This document shows positions 1-6,821 of a stretch of 64,000 nucleotides of DNA, in pieces. Source of the stretch: Panacagrimonas sp052389915 (lineage in GTDB: Bacteria > Pseudomonadota > Gammaproteobacteria > Nevskiales > Nevskiaceae). Numbering within the stretch: position 1 is the first letter of the stretch; every line of letters starts with the position of its first letter. The translations under genes and the position numbers were made by a program. Below the pieces are notes generated by a model. The model saw nothing but the letters and a program-made list of their open reading frames with translations, was not told the origin of the DNA and searched no databases. The stretch spans positions 29,075 to 93,074 of the forward strand of contig JBQTHL010000032.1 in assembly GCA_052389915.1 (NCBI GenBank). Direction: 5' to 3'.

Positions 1-442
1 TCTGAGCCGCGGGATCGCCGCGGTAGGCTGCTTCGACGTCGGTATCGAGCAGGCCGCGCAGATGCGGCAACTCGGCCGAGAAGCGGGCAACGATATTGCC
101 GGCCTGCGCCGCTGAAACTCTCTCCGTGTCGCCGCGCAGGCGCCACGCGAGTTCGAGCTGCACCTGTCCGAACAAGAGATTGAGCGCCGAGTCGAGCGCA
201 TGGCCGACGTAGAAATCCTCGCCATCGCGCTTCAAGTCGGGCGGCCCGAGGCGCAGGGGAAACAGCGCGCCGCGAAGCTGAAGCATAATGTCGCGCACGA
301 TGTCGCGCGACGGGAACTCGTGCGTCGCGAGGTCGCGCTTGCGCTCGCGGCTGTCGCGCCAGCGCTCGCGCGCCTGGCGCAACCCGGCGACGACCGCCGA
401 CAAATCCCAGTGCTGCGGGCCTTCCCCGGAACCCTCGCTCAT
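1..442 (-). CDS. cysE: Serine O-acetyltransferase, long EpsC/CysE type (N-terminal part, cut by window start)
   Basis: Reading the minus strand from an ATG at 442 gives 147 uninterrupted codons that run off the window. The translation has the SAT N-terminal helical domain: FYVGHALDSALNLLFGQVQL is typical of the long EpsC-type enzyme, and LLDTDVEAAYRGDPAA matches the LL-x-D-V-x-A-A-Y-x-G-DPAA signature of CysE. The hexapeptide-repeat acetyltransferase domain should lie beyond the edge. The family transfers acetyl from acetyl-CoA to L-serine, giving O-acetylserine for cysteine synthesis in the cytoplasm. The gene starts 15 bp after the rhodanese stop, so the two are probably cotranscribed, which fits a sulfur-metabolism pair. 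No strong Shine-Dalgarno is visible before the ATG, so translational coupling is possible. Confidence 0.85.
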   Translation of the reverse strand, partial: MSEGSGEGPQHWDLSAVVAGLRQARERWRDSRERKRDLATHEFPSRDIVRDIMLQLRGALFPLRLGPPDLKRDGEDFYVGHALDSALNLLFGQVQLELAWRLRGDTERVSAAQAGNIVARFSAELPHLRGLLDTDVEAAYRGDPAAQ

Positions 443-457
443 AAAATTACGGGCTGC

Positions 458-970
458 TCAATCCTGGGTCCACGGCAGCCCGTGAAAGCGCCAGCCATCG
501 CCATGGCCGCGCTGTTGCCTTGCGTCCAGTTCGCCCTCGAAGCCCTCGAGCACGTTGAACACCTCGCGGAAGCCGGCCTTCGTCGCGGCCTCGGCTGCGA
601 GCACAGAACGCTTGCCGCTGCGGCACAGCAGGAGCAGAACCTCGTCCTTGCCCACCTTGCTTTCCAGTTCGCGCACGAAGCGCGGATTGCGCGTCAGCGC
701 CGTACCGCTGGCCCAGGGCACGTGGACGGCGTCCGGAACCTCGCCCACGAACTTGCGCTCTTCCGCGCTGCGAACATCGACCAGCGTCGCGGCACCGGAG
801 CTGAAGAGTTCCCAGGCATCGCGCGGCGCGACGCCGCCCGCATGGGCGAGACCGGTCCGCGTTGCAGTGGCGCGCGCATGCTCCAGCACAGGGTGCGAGG
901 CACCAAGTTCATGGAGGGCAGACTCCGAATCGAAAACACCGTCGAGGCCGGCGGCAGCGATAAACGTCAT
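458..970 (-). CDS. Rhodanese-like domain protein
   Basis: 170 residues from an ATG at 970, preceded by AAGGAG at a good distance; this is preferred over an upstream in-frame start at 1027. The single rhodanese fold covers roughly residues 45-160. It has VDVRSAEERKFVGEVPDAVHVPW near the middle, the usual D-V-R-x2-E-E/H-x5-I-P-x-A pattern, and the active-site loop CRSGKRS, where the cysteine would carry a persulfide. Single-domain rhodaneses move sulfane sulfur to acceptors such as cyanide, thiols or partner proteins. The location just upstream of the serine acetyltransferase suggests a role linked to cysteine or sulfur metabolism. The exact acceptor cannot be read from the sequence. Confidence 0.88.
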   Translation of the reverse strand: MTFIAAAGLDGVFDSESALHELGASHPVLEHARATATRTGLAHAGGVAPRDAWELFSSGAATLVDVRSAEERKFVGEVPDAVHVPWASGTALTRNPRFVRELESKVGKDEVLLLLCRSGKRSVLAAEAATKAGFREVFNVLEGFEGELDARQQRGHGDGWRFHGLPWTQD

Positions 971-1318
971 CAAGCTTCTCCTTGCGGCGATCTCCGCAAC
1001 CCATTTGCTGCGGGCTATCGCCAACACAATGTAGAAGCGAGTCGCCCGCTTTCAAACGAACCTGATGTGCTTTGGAAAGGCTGCAATCGAATAACCGGGT
1101 CCTGTCCACGGACACGGAACGCGATGCGTCCAGGTTTCGACAGCCTGGGCGGCGATCGCCACCAAGGCCGATATATCGCTAAACCAAATTGTTCCTTCGA
1201 TTGCACAACGCAGCCTTCTACGATGCGAGACCTTCGACCCCTCATAGCGTCGAGTGCCGCAGGAGCGGGCCATGCCCGCGACTTGATGCCTCACTACTTA
1301 AGTCATTCAGTCGCAATC
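971..1318. other. Intergenic region with a half REP-like motif
   Basis: About 350 bp separate the divergent rhodanese and mbnP genes. No convincing ORF is present: the open frames crossing it lack coding character or a ribosome site. At 1258-1283 lies CAGGAGCGGGCCATGCCCGC, a single arm of the repeat that occurs as a complete inverted pair at 13426-13482. Promoters for both divergent units should lie here, but no clear -35/-10 pair was recognised. Confidence 0.5.
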
Positions 1319-2092
1319 ATGCTGTCAGCGTTCCGCACCCATTCCTTCCTCAAGCCAACTCGAAAGCCGTTCCTGCTCTTGGCCTGTGTACTGGCGCTGG
1401 CTTCGTGCTCGCGGGAAGAACGTGCCAGCGTGCCCGTGTTCATCGAGGTTTCGCACACGGCGGGCGACGCGGCGCTAAGACTGACCGAGCCCCTATCCAC
1501 GTCCGCCGGATCGATTTCGGTGGCAAGCCTGCGCTACTACCTCGGCCAGTTGCGGCTGCGGCGCGAGGATGGCGTCTGGTTCGAGTCCGGCGCTTATCGC
1601 AGCGAGGCCGGCGACTACGTGCTGGTGGATGAGGCGGTACCCGAGTCCCGGCGCTTCGAAGCCTTCCGCGTTCCGCCGGGCCAATACGATGCGCTGGAAT
1701 TCCAGCTTGGCATTGACGCAACGCGCAACGAAGGCGGCGCGCAAAGCGGCGCGCTCGATCCGGCCAAGGGCATGTACTGGACCTGGAAGACCGGCTTCAT
1801 CTTCTTCCTGGTCGAAGGAAATCTGTCTTCGGGCTCCGGCGCAAGGCAGGATTTGACTTGGCACGTGGGCGGAGACTCCAGCTTGAGGCGAACGGTGAGG
1901 CTACCCCTGCCCGACCTCACGTTCGGTGCCGCGTCCACCCTTCACCTACAGGCCGATCTCGAACAACTTTTTCGCGACATCGACCCTTCGGTCACTCACA
2001 CGCTCATGAGCGCGGACGGCGCAGCGCCGGTTGCGGATGCCTTTGCGGCGATGTTCCAGCTTCGGCCCACCACTGTCGCCAGCGGCCCGTGA
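1319..2092 (+). CDS. mbnP: MbnP-family copper-binding lipoprotein
   Basis: 257 residues from the ATG at 1319. The N-terminus is a lipoprotein signal with lipobox LASC (Cys30), so the mature protein is probably membrane-anchored in the periplasm or on the surface. Family hallmarks are visible: LRYYLGQLRL near residue 71, PGQYDALEFQLGID near 120, GMYWTWKTGF at 151-160 with two tryptophans, and WHVGGD at 181-186. In characterised MbnP and MopE/CorA proteins one tryptophan is oxidised to kynurenine and helps bind copper; which Trp serves here is inference. The stop overlaps the start of the MauG/MbnH-like gene (GTGA), the standard MbnP-MbnH pairing, so the two products should act together. No strong ribosome site precedes the ATG. 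Long upstream in-frame extension to 200 is antisense to cysE and the rhodanese gene and is rejected. Confidence 0.85.
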   Translation: MLSAFRTHSFLKPTRKPFLLLACVLALASCSREERASVPVFIEVSHTAGDAALRLTEPLSTSAGSISVASLRYYLGQLRLRREDGVWFESGAYRSEAGDYVLVDEAVPESRRFEAFRVPPGQYDALEFQLGIDATRNEGGAQSGALDPAKGMYWTWKTGFIFFLVEGNLSSGSGARQDLTWHVGGDSSLRRTVRLPLPDLTFGAASTLHLQADLEQLFRDIDPSVTHTLMSADGAAPVADAFAAMFQLRPTTVASGP

Positions 2093-3483
2093 GAGGGCTC
2101 GTCCTCTGCGCGTTGGCGATGTGCCTCGCCACCACAGCGGAGAGCGTTGCAATCAGCGCACCGCAAGGCTGGCCGGAGCCAAAGTACCGCTTCGACAACA
2201 ACCCCATCACCGGGAAAGGCTTCGAACTGGGGCGCCGGTTATTCTACGACCCGGTGCTGTCCATCGACGGCAGCGTGTCCTGCGCGAGCTGTCACCAACA
2301 GGCCTCGGCGTTTGCGCATGCGCGCCACGCCTTGAGTCACGGCATCAGGAACCAGCTCGGCACGCGCAATGCGCCCGTGCTGTTCAACCTGGCCTGGCAG
2401 CCGGACTTCATGCACGACGGCGCCGCCACGCACCTGGAGATGCAGCCGCTACTGCCGCTGGCCAATCCAGTGGAGATGGGTGAGTCGCCGGCACATGTCA
2501 TCGAGAAACTCCGCTCGTACGGCGACTATCGACGCGGATTCGAGCAAGCCTTCGGTTCTCCGGGAATCGACACGCAGCGCCTGCTGCGCGCACTCGCGCA
2601 GTTCACCGGCTCCATCGTCTCCAGCGACTCGCGCTACGACCGCGTGCGCGCGGGGCAGGACCGCTTTACGGAGACGGAAAGCAAGGGCCACGAAGTCTTC
2701 GCGGCGCAGTGCGCGTCCTGCCACACGGAACCCTTGTTCACCGATTTCAGCTATCGGCGTCTGGGCAGGAACGAGGCCTCGCCCGACATTGGCCGCATGG
2801 GCGTCACCGGCAAGGCAACAGACCGCGGCCGCTTCCGCGTTCCGTCCCTGCGCAATGTCGAGGTGAGCGGCCCCTACCTGCACGATGGAAGTCTGCCCGC
2901 GCTCACGGACGTGATCGATCAATGGAATGCCGGCGATCACGTCGAGCAGTCATCGAACGGCTCGAACTCGTTTCAGCCGATTTCGCCAGCAGACCGCACC
3001 GCCCTGCTCGCATTTCTCGCGACGCTGACCGATCACCGGCTCCTGCGCGATCCGCGCTTCGCCGAACCTGCGTCGCCCGCAGCCTCGTCCCGCGAGCGCG
3101 TCGCGCACTGGCTGGGTTCGCTTTTCTCGATGCGCGCCGAGGCGGCGATTCCTCGCCCTGCCACGCCGGAGTCTTACGGCAATCTCGCCATCAGCACGGA
3201 TTCGCTCAGCGTCGTCGTCGTTCCCAATCGCGACACTCTTCTGCTTTACGTGGACGAACTCGCGAGCAACGCACCCATCGATGGGCTGTCGGCAACGGTC
3301 ATCGCCTCCGGCCAGGTACGGCACGCGAAGGCACTCGGTGACGGCGTATACACCGTTCCCGCGGACGGCCTCGACTGGCAGGTGCCGCATGACCTGTCGA
3401 TTCGATTGCGCGGACCCACCGTTGACCTCAAGGTTCGGGGTGCACTCGCGGCCATCAGGCCGTCTTCGTTCGAACGGCGCTGA
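2089..3483 (+). CDS. mbnH: MbnH/MauG-like di-heme peroxidase-type protein with C-terminal adaptor-like domain
   Basis: 464 residues from a GTG at 2089 that overlaps the mbnP stop. A short signal peptide (residues 1-24) sends it to the periplasm. Two c-type heme motifs, CASCH at 65-69 and CASCH at 208-212, lie in a bacterial di-heme cytochrome c peroxidase/MauG fold ending near residue 320; the conserved GPYLHDGS loop is at 261-268. Known MbnH uses a bis-Fe(IV)-like state to convert a tryptophan of MbnP to kynurenine, and the adjacency supports the same job here. Residues about 360-455, with LLLYVDELASNAPIDG at 384-399 and DGVYTVPADGLDW at 418-430, are extra. They look like the N-terminal domain of heavy-metal RND adaptor proteins (D-x-F-A-x-N-x-P-V pattern). 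The next gene is an RND pump, so the fusion may tie enzyme to exporter. Confidence 0.85.
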   Translation: MRGLVLCALAMCLATTAESVAISAPQGWPEPKYRFDNNPITGKGFELGRRLFYDPVLSIDGSVSCASCHQQASAFAHARHALSHGIRNQLGTRNAPVLFNLAWQPDFMHDGAATHLEMQPLLPLANPVEMGESPAHVIEKLRSYGDYRRGFEQAFGSPGIDTQRLLRALAQFTGSIVSSDSRYDRVRAGQDRFTETESKGHEVFAAQCASCHTEPLFTDFSYRRLGRNEASPDIGRMGVTGKATDRGRFRVPSLRNVEVSGPYLHDGSLPALTDVIDQWNAGDHVEQSSNGSNSFQPISPADRTALLAFLATLTDHRLLRDPRFAEPASPAASSRERVAHWLGSLFSMRAEAAIPRPATPESYGNLAISTDSLSVVVVPNRDTLLLYVDELASNAPIDGLSATVIASGQVRHAKALGDGVYTVPADGLDWQVPHDLSIRLRGPTVDLKVRGALAAIRPSSFERR

Positions 3484-3488
3484 AGCTC

Positions 3489-6400
3489 ATGTCGTTTCAA
3501 GCTCTGGTCGGCAGCAGCCTGGCCCACCGCGGCATGGTCCTGTTCGTCGCGGTCCTGCTGCTGGCGCTGGGGCTCGCGCAAACCACTCGCATGCCCGTGG
3601 ACGTGTTGCCAGATCTGAACCGGCCCACGGTGAGCGTGCACGTGGAAGCGCCGAACCTCTCGGCCAGCGACGCCGACACGCAGCTCGCCTGGCCGCTGGC
3701 GAACGCGCTCGCCGGACTGCCGGACCTGGTGCGACTGCGGTCCACGTCGATCACCGGGCTGGCGACACTCCAGGCCGAGTTTGCCTGGGGCACGGACCCT
3801 TACCGCAATCGCCAGCTCGTCAACGAGCGCATCGACACGACGCGCGCGCAATTGCCGCGCGGCGCGGAACCGCGGCTGGGTCCGCCGACTTCTTTGATGG
3901 GCGAAATCCTGCTGATCTCCTTGCGCGGCTCGATGCGCAGCTCGAATGGCGACACCGGCTTGCGCCGCCTGCGCAGCTTCGCCGACTGGTCCTTGCGACC
4001 GGAGCTGCTGGGGGTAGCCGGCGTGTCGCAGGTCACGGTGATTGGCGGCGAAGTTGCGCAATGGGAGGTTCAGCCCGATCCCGCGCGACTCAAGCTGTTC
4101 AACGTGAGCCTTGCAAGCATCGAAAACGCGCTGCGTGGTTATGGCCAGAATCGCGGCGGCGGCATCGCATCCGTCGAGGGGCGCGAGCACAGTCTGCGCG
4201 GCGTCGCGGTCCCTTTTTCTGTGGACGATCTGGGCGAGGTCGCGGTGGACCACCGCGCCGCCGGTCCGGTCTGGTTGAACCAGGTGGCCACCATCACCGA
4301 AGGCGCACGGCTTCGTCGCGGCTCTGCCGGCACCGACGCGGCGCCGGCCGTGATTCTCGCGGTGCAGAAGCAACCCGGAGCCGACACTCGCACCGTGAGC
4401 GCTGCGGTCGAAACGCGGCTTGCGCAGCTCGACGCGCAACTGCCGGCCGGCAGTTTGCGCACGACGGTGTTTCGGCAATCCGATTTCATCGACGCCTCCA
4501 TCGGCCACGTACGCGACGCGCTTTTTCACGGCGTGCTCATCGTGGCCATCGTGCTGGCCGTGTTTCTGAGCGGCGGACGTGCGAACCTGATTTCGCTCGT
4601 CGCCATTCCGCTGTCCGCCGCGGGCGCGATGCTGCTGCTGGGCGCACTCGGAATGTCCGTCAACACGCTGACCCTGGGCGGGCTCGCGATTGCCATCGGC
4701 GAGCTGGTGGACGATGCCGTGGTGGGCGTCGAGAACGTGGTGCGAAGGATGCGCGAGACCGGGACCGTTTCCATCGAGCGAATCGTCGCCGCCACCGTGG
4801 AGGTCCGCAGCGGAATCCTGAACGCAACGCTCATCATCGTTGCCGGCTTCGTTCCGCTGTTCGCGCTGGGCGGCGTCGAAGGACGTTTGTTCGGCTCGCT
4901 TGCAGCGGCTTACGTGGCCGCCATTCTGGCCAGCCTGCTGGTCGCCGTTACCGTCACGCCGGTGCTGTGCTACCTGGGTTTCGGCGGCCCTCGGCCGCAC
5001 GTTCCGCAGGAGCGTGCCTGGCTGGTCTCGCTGAAGTCGGCGTACGGACGAGCCTTGTCGAAAGCCTTGCTGCACGGACGCGCAATGCTTGTCGTGTCGA
5101 TGGCCTTGCTGGTGCTCGCCACGCTCATCCTGCTGAACCTGCCGCGCAACTTCCTGCCCGCACTCAACGAGAACACACTGACGGTCAACCTGGTGCTGAG
5201 GCCGGGGCTGGCACTGGAAGAATCGGAAATCGTCGGGCGCGCCGCGGAACAGTTGATTCTCGAACTGCCGGAAGCCGAACTCGTAGGTCGACGCACCGGC
5301 CGCGCAGAGTTGGATGAGCACGCAGAAGGCGTGCACTACTCGGAACTCGATATCCGTCTGCGCGACTCGAACCGTTCGCGTGCGAACATTCTTGCGGACC
5401 TGCACGAGCGCCTCTCCGTGCTGCCGGGCGCGGTCAGCGTGAGCCAGCCGATTTCGCATCGCATCGATCACCTGCTCTCGGGCGTGCGCGCGCCGCTGGC
5501 GATCAAGATTTTCGGCGAGGACCCGGTGCAGATCGAAGCGCTAGCCCGCCAGGTCAGCGCGCTCATCGCGGCGCAACCCGGGTTGAAGGAGGCGCGTCTG
5601 GATGCGGACGGCGAGCTGCTGGAAACCCGCATCCGGGTCGATGCCGCCAAGGCCGCGCTGTACGGCCTGTCGCCGCCTCGCGTGCTCGACACGGTGAGCG
5701 GGCTCACTGCCGGAACGCCGATGTCCACGCTGATCGAGCCGCAGCGCCGGATCGACCTGGTGCTGCGCCTGCCGGCGTCCGGCCGCGATCCCGAGGCCCT
5801 GAAGAACCTGCTGCTCGACTCCCCGGCCGGACCGGTTCCGCTGGGATGGATCGCAAGCATAGCCACCGTTCCGGCGACGGGGCGGATCGTTCGCGAAGGC
5901 GGCCGGCGGCGTGTATTGATTTCGGCGTTTCCGGGAGCGGGTGATTTCGACGACGCGGTTCACACACTCGGAAAGCAGATCGCCACGCTGAGTCTGCCGA
6001 GCGGCTGTGAAATCAGAATCGAAGGACAGACCGCGGAGGCGAGTCGGTCCGCCATGGCCTTGCTCGGGCTGGGCCTGGTCTCCCTGCTGGGTATCACCGC
6101 GGTGCTCACCCTGCGCTTCCGTGTCGCGGTGCCCGTGCTCATTGTCATGACCAGCATCCCGCTGGCCTGGGTCGGAGGGGCGCTGGCGCTCGGGCTCACC
6201 GGCACCGCGCTGTCCACCGCCAGCTTGGTCGGTTTCATCACGCTCGCGGGTATTGCCGCGAGAAACAGCATTCTCAAGATCAGCCGCTACATCGATATGT
6301 CGGATCGCGAGCACATACCCTTCGGCGACGAACTGATCATTCGCGGATCGCTGGATCGTCTGACCTCGGTGCTCATGACCAGTTGCGTCGCTGCGGCGTC

Positions 6401-6563
6401 GCTGATCCCCTTTCTTGCAGGGAGTACGGTTCCAGGAATGGAGGTCCTGCACCCGGTCGCGCTGGTGGTATTCGGCGGATTGATCGGCTCCACCCTGCTC
6501 GACAGTTTTGTAACGCCCGCTCTATATCTTCGATATGGACGTTCGTTAAATAATCCTCGATAG
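3489..6563 (+). CDS. Heavy-metal efflux RND transporter (CusA/CzcA family)
   Basis: 1024 residues, the usual size of an HME-type RND pump. Visible are the N-terminal membrane helix and porter start (MPVDVLPDLNRPTVSVHVEA), the TM4 segment GGLAIAIGELVDDAVVGVEN carrying the acidic proton-relay residues, a second six-helix block after about residue 845, and the C-terminal GMEVLHPVALVVFGGLIGST element typical of CusA/CzcA. These inner-membrane trimers use the proton gradient to export metals from periplasm or cytoplasm through an adaptor and an outer-membrane channel. It starts 5 bp after the mbnH stop, so it belongs to the same operon. The substrate is inferred to be copper or silver from MbnP/MbnH; specificity methionines were not assigned. 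No TolC-type channel gene is in the window. Confidence 0.9.
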   Translation: MSFQALVGSSLAHRGMVLFVAVLLLALGLAQTTRMPVDVLPDLNRPTVSVHVEAPNLSASDADTQLAWPLANALAGLPDLVRLRSTSITGLATLQAEFAWGTDPYRNRQLVNERIDTTRAQLPRGAEPRLGPPTSLMGEILLISLRGSMRSSNGDTGLRRLRSFADWSLRPELLGVAGVSQVTVIGGEVAQWEVQPDPARLKLFNVSLASIENALRGYGQNRGGGIASVEGREHSLRGVAVPFSVDDLGEVAVDHRAAGPVWLNQVATITEGARLRRGSAGTDAAPAVILAVQKQPGADTRTVSAAVETRLAQLDAQLPAGSLRTTVFRQSDFIDASIGHVRDALFHGVLIVAIVLAVFLSGGRANLISLVAIPLSAAGAMLLLGALGMSVNTLTLGGLAIAIGELVDDAVVGVENVVRRMRETGTVSIERIVAATVEVRSGILNATLIIVAGFVPLFALGGVEGRLFGSLAAAYVAAILASLLVAVTVTPVLCYLGFGGPRPHVPQERAWLVSLKSAYGRALSKALLHGRAMLVVSMALLVLATLILLNLPRNFLPALNENTLTVNLVLRPGLALEESEIVGRAAEQLILELPEAELVGRRTGRAELDEHAEGVHYSELDIRLRDSNRSRANILADLHERLSVLPGAVSVSQPISHRIDHLLSGVRAPLAIKIFGEDPVQIEALARQVSALIAAQPGLKEARLDADGELLETRIRVDAAKAALYGLSPPRVLDTVSGLTAGTPMSTLIEPQRRIDLVLRLPASGRDPEALKNLLLDSPAGPVPLGWIASIATVPATGRIVREGGRRRVLISAFPGAGDFDDAVHTLGKQIATLSLPSGCEIRIEGQTAEASRSAMALLGLGLVSLLGITAVLTLRFRVAVPVLIVMTSIPLAWVGGALALGLTGTALSTASLVGFITLAGIAARNSILKISRYIDMSDREHIPFGDELIIRGSLDRLTSVLMTSCVAAASLIPFLAGSTVPGMEVLHPVALVVFGGLIGSTLLDSFVTPALYLRYGRSLNNPR

Positions 6564-6821
6564 AATCGAAAGTCCTATTCTTAGAGCGCTTCTTGGTTCT
6601 CTAAAGAAGGTCTCTTGGACCTTATTTTCATTAGATCGGCGCTGCATCAAAGCAGTGCAAAATGTTCTACCTCGCAACCCACTCCGATACCCTCCGTCGT
6701 ATGTACAGTTCCGCACCGCTCGTCAGACGACGAGCGGCGAGTGCGGAGCGCCGATCTCGGGAGAGAGAGAACCCGCACTCCTAATTTTCCGGTCTGTCGA
6801 CCGATCAATCAGGAGGTTTGG
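6564..6821. promoter_or_regulatory. Leader region of the propeller gene with a perfect hairpin
   Basis: 258 bp without a gene between the RND pump and the SBP56-like gene. A perfect 9-bp hairpin, CCGCTCGTC-agac-GACGAGCGG, lies at 6716-6737, without a T-run, so it is not a classic terminator. The following gene has a very strong Shine-Dalgarno (AGGAGGT at 6811-6817). The composition is less GC-rich than the flanks near 6564-6680. A promoter and possibly an operator or RNA leader probably lie here, but no specific regulator site was recognised. Confidence 0.35.

Noticed and set aside
200..1318. A long in-frame plus-strand extension of mbnP up to 200
   Set aside because: It runs antisense through the rhodanese and cysE genes, has no ribosome site and no family pattern; the lipoprotein signal begins only at 1319.
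3246..5471. A 741-codon minus-strand frame opposite mbnH and the RND pump
   Set aside because: Low-complexity Arg/Gln-rich shadow caused by GC-biased third positions; the pump on the plus strand is unmistakable.
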